A DNA stretch of 64,000 nucleotides from Millionella massiliensis (GCF_900104655.1 NZ_FNWD01000002.1:1968246-2032245), one strand, 5' to 3'. Positions 8,716 through 21,980 are shown, counted from the first letter of the stretch. Notes: generated by a model from the letters alone, not told the origin. Numbers and translations are program-made.

Positions 8716-9152
8716 ATTCGTGTAGTTACAGCCCATTGCTCGGCGCGAGCACGCGCGGCCCGCCCGGCCTGAGGGCAGTCGAAGAGGGCTGGCGGCTGCA
8801 TGTGCTGGCCAGGTATTCCAAAAATAAGCTATTAACGTATTCGTGTAGTTACAGCCCACTGCTCGGCGCGAGCACGCGCGGCCCGCCCGGCCCGAGGGCA
8901 GTCGAAGAGAGCCGTAGACTGCACGTGTTAATTAGGTATTCCAAGAATAAGCTATTAACATATTCGGTAATTACAGCCCATTGCTCGGCGCGAGCACGCG
9001 CGGCCTGCCCGGCCTGAGGGCAGTCGAAGAGGGCTGGCGGCTGCACGTGCTGGCCAGGTATTCCAAGAATAAGCTATTAACGTATTCGTGTAGTTACAGC
9101 CCACTGCTCGGCGCGAGCACGCGCGGCCGCCCGGCCCGAGGGCAGTCGAAGA
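8716..9152. repeat. Four tandem copies of a 122-123 bp structured repeat
   Basis: Units start at 8716, 8839, 8962 and 9084 with the word ATTCG; the first three are 123, 123 and 122 bp and the fourth is cut off at about 9152. Each contains ACAGCCC, GCTCGGCGCGAGC, a G+C-rich run, GAGGGCAGTCGAAGA and, except in unit 4, GGTATTCCAA...AAGCTATTAAC. The left part (CAGCCC, A[CT]TGC, CTCGG) can pair with the right part (CC[CT]GAG, GCAGT, GGGCTG) to make a long hairpin. Units 1 and 3 share the T variant and the GGGCTGGCGGCTGC arm; units 2 and 4 share the C variant, so the block looks like a duplicated dimer. No spacers and no coding frame of credible content. Origin unknown; no transposase nearby. Confidence 0.9.
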
Positions 9153-9323
9153 ATGTGGTACATATTAAAGTATGTGTAATCCACATGCAATTCCACACAA
9201 AATAATCCCCCATCTTCACTCTAGTCCTTCAAAACCCCTCTGCCCGCATTTTCACGCAGAATGAAAATCTGTTAAAAAATAGACAAACATCATTCCCATT
9301 ATACAAAACAAGCCGAAAAAGGC

Positions 9324-9331
9324 TACCTTTG
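9324..9331 (+). promoter_or_regulatory. -7 box of asd promoter
   Basis: TACCTTTG at 9324-9331, 47 bases before the asd ATG. A TTG at -33 is not evident. Confidence 0.55.
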
Positions 9332-9378
9332 CAGCTCCTAACATAGCAAGAGACAACAATAACGACAATCGAACAGAT

Positions 9379-10377
9379 ATGAAAGTAGCAGTATTCGGTG
9401 CGACCGGACTGGTCGGCGGCCGCATGTTGACCGTACTCGAAGAACGTAATTTCCCGGTAACGGAACTGATCCCCATCGCCTCGGAACGCTCGGCAGGCAA
9501 GAAAGTCACCTTCCAGGGTAAAGAATGGACCGTCGTGACCCCGCAAGTCGGACTCGATATGGGACCGCAGCTCGCCATCTTCTCGGCCGGCGGCCAAACC
9601 TCGCTCGACTGGGCACCCAAGTTTGCCGAAACCGGCTGCTATGTGGTCGATAACAGTTCGGCATGGCGCATGGATCCCACCAAGAAACTCGTTATCCCCG
9701 AAATCAATGCCGACGTGTTGACCCCCGAAGACCGGATCATCGCCAACCCGAACTGCTCGACGATCCAGATGCTGATGGCGCTGGCGCCCATCTATCGCAC
9801 TTACGGTATCCGCCGTATCGTCGTGTCGACCTACCAGGCCATCACCGGTACCGGTATGCGTGCCGTAACCCAGATGGAAAACGAACGCAACGGCATCATG
9901 GACGGCCCGATGATCTACCCGCACGTGATCGACCGCAACTGTATCCCGCAGTGCGATAGCTTTACGGACAACGGTTATACCAAAGAAGAGATGAAACTCG
10001 TCAACGAAACCCACAAAATCTTCGGTGACGACTCGATTCTCGTCTCTCCGACTGCTATCCGTGTGCCGGTGGTCGGCGGCCACTCCGAATCGATCAACGT
10101 CGAAACCGTCAAGGATTTCACGATCGAAGAGGTGCGTAGCCTGCTCGAAAATACGCCCGGCGTGAAGGTGGTTGACTGCCCGGAACGTTCGGAATACCCG
10201 ATGGCTGTGACCGCCCAGCACCACGACGAAGTCTTCGTGGGCCGTCTGCGTCGCGACATCTCGAACCCCAAGGCGATGAACATGTGGGTCGTGGCCGACA
10301 ACCTGCGTAAAGGTGCCGCTACGAATGCCGTTCAAATCGCTCAATACCTCCTCGCCAAAGGATATATTCAGGCATAA
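9379..10377 (+). CDS. asd: Aspartate-semialdehyde dehydrogenase
   Basis: Makes L-aspartate semialdehyde from aspartyl phosphate with NADPH, the branch point to lysine/diaminopimelate, threonine and methionine. 332 residues, usual length. Seen: nucleotide-binding start VAVFGATGLVGG, the catalytic cysteine C126 in NPNCSTIQ, the middle-domain VVSTYQAITGTG, and the active-site histidine H235 in VVGGHSES. Ends with the dimer helix ATNAVQIAQYLLAKG. A single-gene unit between a TACCTTTG box and a perfect terminator at 10399-10444. Confidence 0.97.
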   Translation: MKVAVFGATGLVGGRMLTVLEERNFPVTELIPIASERSAGKKVTFQGKEWTVVTPQVGLDMGPQLAIFSAGGQTSLDWAPKFAETGCYVVDNSSAWRMDPTKKLVIPEINADVLTPEDRIIANPNCSTIQMLMALAPIYRTYGIRRIVVSTYQAITGTGMRAVTQMENERNGIMDGPMIYPHVIDRNCIPQCDSFTDNGYTKEEMKLVNETHKIFGDDSILVSPTAIRVPVVGGHSESINVETVKDFTIEEVRSLLENTPGVKVVDCPERSEYPMAVTAQHHDEVFVGRLRRDISNPKAMNMWVVADNLRKGAATNAVQIAQYLLAKGYIQA

Positions 10378-10398
10378 GCGTTTTCCGCTGTTTTGTCC

Positions 10399-10444
10399 GA
10401 GGGCCGCTCTCCGTATTTGTTTGGAGAGCGGCCCTCGTGTTTTG
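10399..10444 (+). terminator. Intrinsic terminator after asd
   Basis: Fourteen-base arms 10399-10412 and 10423-10436 (GAGGGCCGCTCTCC and its complement) with a 10-base loop and a T-rich tail. Confidence 0.92.
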
Positions 10445-10585
10445 AGGCTGTACCTCTTACCGCGGGCTTCTCAAACCCAACGCCAATGATTGACCGTAGG
10501 TGGTCAGTGAGTAAGGCAGTATCTGTGGCGGAGGAAGTGTGTTGTGTTTGATCTATTGTATGCGGGTTGTATGCGGAACGGGAGA

Positions 10586-10621
10586 GGTGAGGCCTGTGGT
10601 GAGGACTGTGGTGAGGCCTGC
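10586..10621. repeat. Three tandem 12-bp repeats in the asd-HAD gap
   Basis: GGTGAGGCCTGT, GGTGAGGACTGT and GGTGAGGCCTGC follow one another at 10586, 10598 and 10610. They sit 40-80 bases upstream of the TATATTTG box of the HAD gene, where repeats could bind a regulator, or simply be a slippage product. The rest of the 321-base gap holds the asd terminator and this promoter. Confidence 0.75.
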
Positions 10622-10664
10622 GGCGGTCGGGCGAAATCTGCGTGGAAAATCGGTGCCAAATCCC

Positions 10665-10672
10665 TATATTTG
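10665..10672 (+). promoter_or_regulatory. -7 box of the HAD phosphatase gene
   Basis: TATATTTG at 10665-10672, 27 bases before the ATG at 10699; no clear TTG at -33. Confidence 0.5.
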
Positions 10673-10698
10673 TAAGAATACATAATCCCGATACAGAT

Positions 10699-11520
10699 AT
10701 GGTACTTGCACTGATCTACGATTTCGATGGCACGCTCTCGCCCGGCAATATGCAGGAGTATGATTTTATTCCGGCTGTGGGAAAGGATAATCGGGAATTC
10801 TGGGACAACTGTAACCGGATGGCGGAGCAGAACGACGCCGATCCGATCCTGACCTATATGAATGAGATGATCCGGCAGGCGACGGTCAGCGGCGTGTCGC
10901 TCCGACGAGAGGCGTTCGCCGAGTCGGGACGAAAGGTCAAACTCTATGAAGGTGTCGAAAGCTGGTTTTCGCGCATCAACCGTTATGGCCAGGCGCGGGG
11001 GGTGCAGGTCGAACATTATATCAACTCGTCGGGGCTGCGCGAAATGATCGAGGGGACGTCGATCGCCAAACATTTCCGGAAAATCTTTGCCAGCTCGTTC
11101 CTCTATTCGGTCGACGGCGTGGCCTATTGGCCCGGAGTGGCGGTCAACTATACCAATAAAACGCAGTTTATCTTCAAAATCAGCAAGGGTATCGACAGTG
11201 TGTATGACTCGCGGGCGGTGAACCGTTTTGTCCCCGAGGAACAGCGTGCCGTCCCCTTTACCCACATGATCTATATCGGCGACGGTACGACCGATATTCC
11301 CTGTATGCGCCTGGTGAAGGAGAAACAGGGTCATTCGATCGCTGTTTATAATCCGGCGGATAAAGAGGTGGGCCATTCGCTCCGGCAGCTGGTCGAGGAG
11401 CATCGCGTCAACTTTGTGGCGCCGGCCGACTACTCACAGGGCAGCCGTCTGGATGAGGTAGTGAAGGCAATTATTGATAAGGTGGCGGCGGATGATCGGC
11501 TCAAAAAACTGGAACTGTAA
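10699..11520 (+). CDS. HAD-superfamily phosphatase
   Basis: 273 residues. Seen: HAD motif I DFDGTLS at residues 8-14 (nucleophile and acid/base Asp), a large cap-like insertion, a Lys in the middle (motif III region around KTQFIFKISKG) and motif IV GDGTTDIPC. Substrate is unknown; the architecture is near the phosphoserine phosphatase-like branch of the superfamily. Cytosolic, no leader. Start chosen at 10699 because MVLALIYDFDGT gives the expected short N-terminus and the TATATTTG box lies 27 bases upstream; an open frame extends 19 codons further, across the promoter, and is not likely translated. Confidence 0.85.
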   Translation: MVLALIYDFDGTLSPGNMQEYDFIPAVGKDNREFWDNCNRMAEQNDADPILTYMNEMIRQATVSGVSLRREAFAESGRKVKLYEGVESWFSRINRYGQARGVQVEHYINSSGLREMIEGTSIAKHFRKIFASSFLYSVDGVAYWPGVAVNYTNKTQFIFKISKGIDSVYDSRAVNRFVPEEQRAVPFTHMIYIGDGTTDIPCMRLVKEKQGHSIAVYNPADKEVGHSLRQLVEEHRVNFVAPADYSQGSRLDEVVKAIIDKVAADDRLKKLEL

Positions 11521-11738
11521 AGTAGGCTGAAGATTTTTTTGTTGCGCTTTCCCCCTTTTTTTAGGGTTTAATGATGTTGGGGGGTGTAGTATGGAAGTGG
11601 TGTGGATTTAGGTGGATTTTGGGTTGTGGCGGAGTTATGGGGTAAAAAAAGTAAAAATTTTTTCGGGGTATAAGTTATTGATGGATTGAAAGATATGTCG
11701 ATGGATTAATTTTTCGTGAAAAAATAGTTTCGAAAAAA
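11521..11738. other. A+T-rich region upstream of the rRNA promoters
   Basis: About 220 bases of low G+C with A/T runs (for example AAAAAAAGTAAAAATTTTTTC around 11644). No gene or terminator with a clear stem seen. Its position just upstream of two strong promoters fits an UP-like or architectural element; that is inference. Confidence 0.45.
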
Positions 11739-11769
11739 TTTGCAGAAGTAAAAATTGTGCCTACCTTTG
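11739..11769 (+). promoter_or_regulatory. rRNA operon promoter P1
   Basis: TTTG at 11739-11742, 19-base spacer, TACCTTTG at 11762-11769: a near-ideal Bacteroidetes promoter about 320 bases before 16S. Confidence 0.75.
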
Positions 11770-11843
11770 CATCCGCAATCACGAAACAACGACGCTCTTT
11801 CAGAAACGGCCGCAAGGCGACGATGAAAAAAAGTCAAAAAAAG

Positions 11844-11875
11844 TTTGGTGGTTTTGAAATTTTGAATTATCTTTG
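11844..11875 (+). promoter_or_regulatory. rRNA operon promoter P2
   Basis: TTTG at 11844-11847, 20-base spacer, TATCTTTG at 11868-11875. With P1 it makes a tandem promoter pair about 106 bases apart. Confidence 0.75.
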
Positions 11876-12090
11876 CACTCCGTTTCGAGAGCATTTCGGC
11901 AGAGCCGGGATGACAGGAGAGATGGAGGAACGATAAGATAAGTTCTTTGAAGTATTGCAGTGTAGTACAAGTTTTCTTTCGAAGTTCAGTGATGAACGAC
12001 GAAAGGCGAACAAAGCTTAGTCAATTTTTTTGTAAGTTAGTGAGATAAGAGCTAAGGATACGACTTGGAAACAAGTCAAACAAATTTTCA

Positions 12091-13624
<1,534 letters not shown>

Positions 13625-13849
13625 TGGAGCCTTGTCTCACAGACAAAAAAACACTGCAATACTTTTTTGTTGAATTGATTCGGAAGCAATTCCGACGTAA
13701 TAGTCTCGGCAACGAGACACCCAACAAAGTTCATTGACACGGATTAAGAACGAGTAAGAGAAACGACCTTGCTCATTGAGAGATGAGCGAGGAAGAGAAT
13801 AAACTAGTTCGATATCGCGAGATATCGGATGCCATGCTTGAGCATGGTA
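13625..13849 (+). other. 16S-23S spacer without tRNA genes
   Basis: The transcribed spacer is about 225 bases. I looked for tRNA-Ile and tRNA-Ala, which many Bacteroidetes operons carry here, and found neither. It holds small foldbacks such as GATATCGCGAGATATC and GCCATGCTTGAGCATGG, and the left arm of the 23S processing stem at 13850-13859. Confidence 0.8.
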
Positions 13850-13854
13850 GCAAA

Positions 13855-16728
<2,874 letters not shown>

Positions 16729-16824
16729 TTTGCATCGGATCTCTTACTGGTTCTTAAGACTGTGTTAACATATGAACCAGCGATGGTTCATAATGATACA
16801 GGACTAGCAATAGTCATTACCTTT

Positions 16825-16936
<112 letters not shown>

Positions 16937-16939
16937 TCA

Positions 16940-16971
16940 AGGGGTTCATCATCTCGATGAACCCCTTTTTT
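16940..16971 (+). terminator. rRNA operon terminator
   Basis: AGGGGTTCAT (16940-16949) pairs with ATGAACCCCT (16957-16966), followed by a T run to 16971, directly after 5S. Confidence 0.93.
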
Positions 16972-17159
16972 ATTGCCTATATTTTTCCTATGCGGACTTA
17001 AGAAGAGGTTTATAACGAGTTGTGGAGATTTCCATGCCGGGTGTTTTTACGTCAGGCTCCTTCTCTTCTTAAGGTTTTGTTTGCATTCTCAGCGGGTTTC
17101 TCTGTATTCTCAAAGAAGCAGCTGTTCTACCTTTCCCAAACCACCAGGCGTTAGTGTGG

Positions 17160-17642
17160 CTATTCTTCGCCGTACATTACTTCGTTTACGGCATGGTGCA
17201 GGCCGCGCATGTACAGTTTGAAAAAATGGGTGTACTCCGTTGTGCTACGTATCCAGCTATCCACCACAAAAAGTATTCTCGTTTCGGTGTAGTAGCATTT
17301 TACCATTCGATACTCTTCATTTGCTTTGTTGATCGCGGCACGCATGGTGAGCTCTTCGTCTGTACCCATGTCTTCCGGTTTGGAAAAAGAGATAAAAGTC
17401 TTTACGAATAACTCGTTCTCATCTCCATCCTGAATGATAACGTAGCATTTTAGATCCTGGTAGGTAAACAGAATATCGCCATCCGCATCTATCAGGGGTG
17501 CATATCCGTTATCTCGCATATAGGCCATGATCTCTTTTTGTGTGCGCTTGGCGTAAGCTGAGGGCTCATCATCGGCCCATACTGTTGTGGGGGCTACTAG
17601 CGATGCTATGGCAAACAGCAGTAAAGTGAATCTTCTTTTCAT
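17160..17642 (-). CDS. Small exported protein, possibly YbjN-like
   Basis: 160 residues. The ATG at 17642 gives MKRRFTLLLFAIASLVAPTTVWA, a good signal peptide; the frame is open further upstream but lacks coding character. The mature part contains TQKEIMAYMRDNGYAPLID, DILFTYQDLKCYVII and KANEEYRMVKCYYTETRILF, a pattern of long helices and strands reminiscent of YbjN/type III chaperone-like folds that test conditional growth regulators; this is weak recognition, not proof. Two Cys only. Lies alone between the rRNA terminator and another small exported protein on the same strand. Confidence 0.75.
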   Translation of the reverse strand: MKRRFTLLLFAIASLVAPTTVWADDEPSAYAKRTQKEIMAYMRDNGYAPLIDADGDILFTYQDLKCYVIIQDGDENELFVKTFISFSKPEDMGTDEELTMRAAINKANEEYRMVKCYYTETRILFVVDSWIRSTTEYTHFFKLYMRGLHHAVNEVMYGEE

Positions 17643-17823
17643 AGTAATTGTGCTCATATTAGAGTTTATTGATGATAGGTCCCCTTTTCCAGAAACTTTC
17701 CCGCTGTGCTGCAATCTGTCGCTTTTGTTTAAGCTTCTGTGATACTCTTTGTCGCATTTCTGTGGAGTTTCGAGAATCGGTATAATTTCGTGCAGACTTA
17801 TCTCATGCGGGGGGATTTCTCAG

Positions 17824-18282
17824 CTAGTGGTACATGAGTTTGGAGCCGTAGGGACGTATGCTTTTGCGTAGGAATTCTTGTTTTTCCAGTTTAAAGTTGA
17901 CGGGAACAACGATATAGCATCGGACAGGTTCGCCTGTAAAAAGTTTTGCAGGTTCCCACAAGGGAGCTTGCAAGGCTAGTTGGAGAACGACGTTACTTAG
18001 AATAGGACTCGGTGATTCCATGATGCTGTCAAACGTCATGGAGCCGTTCTTCTCAATGATAAAACGGGTTACGACGCGTCCCTCGATCTTCTGGTCCATT
18101 AAATCCGAGGGGTACTCGATTCGTTCGGATAGCCATTTGGCGAATTTGTTGACACCTCCCCCCTGAAACGAAGGCGGAATCCCATTTTCGTTTTTGTCGG
18201 CTTTATTGTCTTTTTTTGCGAAGCTCATGCTGCTGCATAGTGCCACCAGACAAAGCACTAAAAGTGTACGTAAGGTTTTCAT
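17824..18282 (-). CDS. TonB C-terminal domain protein, short
   Basis: 152 residues. The ATG at 18282 begins MKTLRTLLVLCLVALCSSMSFA, a signal peptide rather than a TonB-type membrane anchor. The rest fits the TonB C-terminal fold: FAKWLSERIEYPSDL, EGRVVTRFIIEKNGSM, then ILSNVVLQLALQAPLWEPAK and the closing strand YIVVPVNFKLE. True TonB proteins need an inner-membrane anchor plus a Pro-rich spacer, both missing, so this is probably a periplasmic TonB-like protein with a different task (stand-alone TonB_C proteins are common in Bacteroidetes). A decayed paralogue lies immediately upstream (18302-18742). No clear promoter box seen. Confidence 0.85.
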   Translation of the reverse strand: MKTLRTLLVLCLVALCSSMSFAKKDNKADKNENGIPPSFQGGGVNKFAKWLSERIEYPSDLMDQKIEGRVVTRFIIEKNGSMTFDSIMESPSPILSNVVLQLALQAPLWEPAKLFTGEPVRCYIVVPVNFKLEKQEFLRKSIRPYGSKLMYH

Positions 18283-18301
18283 GGCAGATATATTTGTTGG
18301 T

Positions 18302-18742
18302 TCAGTTGAGATGTAAGCGTATTGGGACGACAATTTCGTGCGATGTGGCTCGACTGCAGTTGTCGGTGGCTGGGTTCCTGAACAACTCCGGTATGTTCCG
18401 CAATGCACGGAGCACGCTTTTGCTGAGCACTGTGTCCGAAGAGGAGATGATCCGGATGTTGCTGAGCGTCCGGTACGGTTCGATACCGAATGAGGCATAA
18501 AACCGTCCCGAAACTTTTCGTAGGGTAGTATGCGCGGGTAACCGATCCGTTTAGTCAACCACGATACGAATTCGGGGTTTATCGGTTTGTTTTTGAAAAG
18601 CGCCTCTTGTGATGCACAGGAGACGGTCTCTGGCGGGCGGGCGCATGGAGAGAAGGCGGGAGAGAGTACCCGCTTTGGGAGTGAGAACAGACTGACCGGT
18701 TGCCAGGATCCCGGACGATAGGAGGGTACGAATCGGATTCAT
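18302..18742 (-). pseudogene. Decayed TonB-like gene
   Basis: Reading the minus strand in one frame from an ATG at 18742 gives MNPIRTLLSSG... to an in-frame TAA at 18551-18553; the same frame then continues through SGRFYASFGIEPYRTLSNIR, IISSSDTVLSKSVLRAL and EIVVPIRLHLN to a TGA at 18302-18304. The downstream part aligns with the neighbouring TonB_C protein: FIIEKNGSM with FGIEPYRTL, ILSNVVLQLAL with VLSKSVLRAL, and IVVPVNFKLE with IVVPIRLHLN. No start codon follows the stop, so translation of the domain is unlikely. The upstream part has little recognisable content, so the true 5' limit is uncertain. The relic suggests a tandem duplication in which one copy died. Confidence 0.6.
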
Positions 18743-18840
18743 GGCAGGATGTTTTTGAAAGACATCTGCAATATAATAAATTTTATGGGACTTTGTTACG
18801 TATATGCTATTCAAAAAGTGGAATATATCGATGCAATCGA

Positions 18841-18870
18841 TTGCGTTTTCGGTTGAAAGATCTATTTTTG
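18841..18870 (+). promoter_or_regulatory. Promoter of the lyase gene
   Basis: TTG at 18841-18843, 19-base spacer, TATTTTTG at 18863-18870; leaves a leader of roughly 120 bases before the ATG at 18999. Confidence 0.6.
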
Positions 18871-18998
18871 TGAAGAGTAATCAATTTTTTTCTGTCTTTT
18901 TGCCTGCCAGTGGTACGGTGATGGCCGGAACTGCGTGGTGTATCAGCTCAGTTGTACCCATCGTGGATTATAGAGCAGGTAGGAGCAGGTTTTTCTGA

Positions 18999-21230
18999 AT
19001 GATAAAGAGTATTGCGATGCGTTTGCGAACCTTAGCGCTTTGTTGTTTGTTGTTGCTGTCTGCCGGAGGGTATGCTGCCGGGGCGACAGATGGTGATCTG
19101 GATACCCTGAAAAGGCGTATGGCCGAGTCTTATCTGGTCGTCACGCAGTGTGATCCGGCCGTGCTCGAGCGGGTCAACTTTATTGTCCGAAACACGGATG
19201 GTACGGATATGGTGATTCGAGAGTTGCCCGAGGGAGCCAACGATAGTCTGACGGCTATCTGGATGCGGACGTTTGATCCGGCCGACAGTACGTGGCACGA
19301 TCTCGACTACGCCAGTCAGCAGCGAGGCGCCTGGCCGCCCGCCTTTCATGTGCAGCGTATCTCGGAGATCGCGCGATCCTACAAGACTCCGTCGTCCCCT
19401 TGGTTCGGACGGGCGGATGTGCGTCGGACGTTGCATGCTGCGCTGAACAAATGGTTCGATCTCGGGTTGCAGTGCCCGAACTGGTGGTACAACGAGATCG
19501 GAGGCCCCCGTCTGCTGGCTCCTGCCCTGTTGCTGCTCGATGAAGAGTTGAGCGACGCGGAGCGTGCGCGGGCCATCCGCTATATGAAGCAGGCGAGGAT
19601 CGGTATGACTGGGCAGAACCGCACGTGGCTGGCCGGGAATGTGCTGGTGCGCGGTCTGCTCGAGCGGAACGACACGCTGGTGCAGGCGGCACGTGATGCC
19701 ATTGTGGCCGAGGCGGCCGTGGCACCCGAAGGCAAGGAGGGAATCCAGCCCGACCACAGTTTTCATCAGCACGGGCCGCAGCAACAGTTCGGCAATTATG
19801 GTTTGGCTTACGTGAGCGGCATTGCCTCCTGGGGTAAGATATTTCAGGGCACGCGTTATGCCCTCAGCGACGAACAGACCCGCGTGATGCGCGATCTGGT
19901 GGTGGGCGGCATGGCCAAAACGATCTGGCGCGGCATGATGGACGTTAGCTCCTGCGGGCGGCAGCTCTTCCCCAACACGCAGGAGGGGAAGGCGCTCGCT
20001 TTCGGCCGGGTGCTGCTCGACATGGCGCGTCTCGATCCCGAATACGCCGACACCTATCGGGCGTTGTACGATGAGTTGATCCGCGGGCACGAGACCCCGC
20101 GAGCCGAATTTACGCACTTCCGCTGCTCCGACATGAGCATCTACCGCCGGGGGAGCTGGATGGCGACCCTGAAGATGTCTTCGGACCGGGTGGTCGGCTC
20201 CGAGGTGGTGAACGGCGAGAACCTGCTCTGCAATCAGATGGCCGACGGTGCCCTGCTGCTGTATAAAACAGGTCGCGAGTACCGGAACATTGCGCCCGTT
20301 TGGGATTATACGCAGATACCGGGCATTACGACTGCTGTCGACAGCGATACGTGCTACCACAATGGCGGATACAAGGAGTTTCGCGGGGGTACTGCGTATG
20401 CCGGCGGTCTGGTCCTTTCGGATACCGCGTTCGGTGTGTCGGCCACGGTGGTGGAGCGCGACGGTTTGACGGCCCGCAAGATGTGGTTCTTCTCGCCCGA
20501 TTATATCGTCTGCCACGGAACCGGAATCAGCGGTCGTTCGCGTTACGGTTTGCGTCCGGTGCGAACCTCCGTGGCGCAGCAGCTGGCCGACGGTCCCGTG
20601 CGGATCACCGACAACCGGGGACGCTTGCATCTCTTCGAAATCGGTCAGCCGGTTCGTCTGCCCGACGGGTGCTGGCCCGTGCTGGTCGAGCATGCCGGGA
20701 CGGGGTACTGGTTCCCGGATTCGGCCACGGCGCGTCGGGTGGAGGTGTCGCTCGGACCGGTGACGGGCAACTGGCGGCGTTTCGCCACGATGTACGATAC
20801 GACGGCCGTAACGGCCGATCTGTTCGAGTTGACCATCGTTCACGGAATGGAGCTGGCCGATGCGGGCTATACGTATGTGATCGTGCCGGAGATCGACGGT
20901 GTCGAAGGTTGGCGGGGGATACGTACTCGCCTGTCGTTCCGGCTGACCGATACGCCGAATGCCACGGCTTTCGAATGGCTGGGGGTGCCGACGAAACTGG
21001 CGGTATGTTTCGGAGCCGGACGTGTCGAATGGGCCGATGGAGCGTACTTGGAGAGCGCGGCTCCGGCTCTGGTGGCTTGTGAAGGCGACGGGCAGTTGTT
21101 GGCGGCCGATCCGATGCGGCAGGAGGCGCCGTGTCGGATTGTAGTCGGGCGTCGCGGCAGGCAATATGGAACGGCTGTATTCGATTGGAGCGGCTCTTCG
21201 GGCAAAACTTTACGCGGAATAGTGAAATAG
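18999..21230 (+). CDS. Polysaccharide lyase family 8-like protein (chondroitin/hyaluronate lyase type)
   Basis: 743 residues with a signal peptide (MIKSIAMRLRTLALCCLLLLSAGG); an ATG six codons later (19017) is equally possible. Seen: an all-alpha N-terminal toroid with NWWYNEIGGP at 161-170, TGQNRTW at 204-210 and QPDHSFHQHG...FGNYG at 250-268. In PL8 the catalytic His and Tyr are nine residues apart; here H258 and Y267 have this spacing. Then a long beta-sandwich part (about 380-743). PL8 enzymes cleave chondroitin, hyaluronan or xanthan by beta-elimination; which one this acts on cannot be read. Exported to periplasm or surface. A sulfatase, an esterase and GH89 nearby fit glycosaminoglycan breakdown. 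No SusC/SusD pair accompanies it. Confidence 0.85.
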   Translation: MIKSIAMRLRTLALCCLLLLSAGGYAAGATDGDLDTLKRRMAESYLVVTQCDPAVLERVNFIVRNTDGTDMVIRELPEGANDSLTAIWMRTFDPADSTWHDLDYASQQRGAWPPAFHVQRISEIARSYKTPSSPWFGRADVRRTLHAALNKWFDLGLQCPNWWYNEIGGPRLLAPALLLLDEELSDAERARAIRYMKQARIGMTGQNRTWLAGNVLVRGLLERNDTLVQAARDAIVAEAAVAPEGKEGIQPDHSFHQHGPQQQFGNYGLAYVSGIASWGKIFQGTRYALSDEQTRVMRDLVVGGMAKTIWRGMMDVSSCGRQLFPNTQEGKALAFGRVLLDMARLDPEYADTYRALYDELIRGHETPRAEFTHFRCSDMSIYRRGSWMATLKMSSDRVVGSEVVNGENLLCNQMADGALLLYKTGREYRNIAPVWDYTQIPGITTAVDSDTCYHNGGYKEFRGGTAYAGGLVLSDTAFGVSATVVERDGLTARKMWFFSPDYIVCHGTGISGRSRYGLRPVRTSVAQQLADGPVRITDNRGRLHLFEIGQPVRLPDGCWPVLVEHAGTGYWFPDSATARRVEVSLGPVTGNWRRFATMYDTTAVTADLFELTIVHGMELADAGYTYVIVPEIDGVEGWRGIRTRLSFRLTDTPNATAFEWLGVPTKLAVCFGAGRVEWADGAYLESAAPALVACEGDGQLLAADPMRQEAPCRIVVGRRGRQYGTAVFDWSGSSGKTLRGIVK

Positions 21231-21283
21231 TGCAAATAATTTCGTATATTTATTACCGAATTATTCACTAAAATCCATTGACA

Positions 21284-21742
21284 ATGAAAAAGTTGATTAT
21301 TGCATTGGCAGCCCTGTTGCTGCCCGTGGCATCTATTCAGTCAGCTCAGGCACAAGAGTACAATACGGCGATCGGAGTGAACCTCGGTGCCGATATGGGA
21401 TTCGGTTTTAAACACTTTCTGGGTGAACGGAGCGCCATTGAGGCGCAGTTCGGCTATAACCTCGGTTGTGACGGGGTAATGTTGTCGGCCGTTTACCAGT
21501 ATCATGTTCCGCTGGCTACGGGCTTCAGCCTCTATGCCGGTGGTGGTTTGAATATTGGTGTGCTGCACCTGGGTAAACACCAAGAGTCCGATTTTGCGAT
21601 CGGTCTGGATCCGACAGTCGGTTTTGAATACAAGTTTGCAGGTGCTCCTATCGCGTTGGCTGTAGACTACAAACCGAACATCAACTTTACGCCCCATTCA
21701 CAGTGGGATCTCGCAGCGTTTAAGATCCGCTATACCTTCTAG
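21284..21742 (+). CDS. Small outer-membrane beta-barrel protein
   Basis: 152 residues. The ATG at 21284 starts MKKLIIALAALLLPVASIQSAQAQ, a signal peptide; an in-frame TTG six bases upstream is less likely. The mature part has about eight alternating hydrophobic strands (for example AIEAQFGYNLG, MLSAVYQYHVPL, FSLYAGGGLNIGVL, IALAVDYKPNINF) and ends in FKIRYTF, a terminal aromatic as in OmpX/OmpA-like eight-strand barrels. Function unknown. It lies 53 bases after the lyase gene, so it may be cotranscribed, although a weak TATATTTA sequence occurs near 21245. A terminator follows at 21981-22018. Confidence 0.85.
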   Translation: MKKLIIALAALLLPVASIQSAQAQEYNTAIGVNLGADMGFGFKHFLGERSAIEAQFGYNLGCDGVMLSAVYQYHVPLATGFSLYAGGGLNIGVLHLGKHQESDFAIGLDPTVGFEYKFAGAPIALAVDYKPNINFTPHSQWDLAAFKIRYTF

Positions 21743-21980
21743 TCCGGAGGGCAAACGTTTCGCACTTGCCGCAAGGCGTGAGGTGGCGTTGTGACGAGCG
21801 GTTTTGAAGAGCGTTTTTTGAAATCGTTGAAATCAACGAGTGGCCGATTCTTGGTGTGGCAGTATGTAGAGTAAGGAGTGCCTGTGTATGGAGGTGATAA
21901 GAGGGGAGGGGCCATAGAGGTGAGAAGATTGCGTGCGGAACGGATACAGGCAAAGTGCGAATCGAGCAACGTGAAATGAA

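Noticed and set aside
8716..9152. CRISPR array
   Set aside because: Repeats are 123 bp and contiguous, without unique spacers, and no cas genes are near.
17824..18558. A longer TonB-like protein starting at 18558
   Set aside because: The extra 92 codons have no family match, and a proper signal peptide begins at 18282; the region is the relic's DNA in another frame.
18804..18998. 64-codon frame directly before the lyase gene
   Set aside because: It crosses the promoter TTG-N19-TATTTTTG and has no conserved look.
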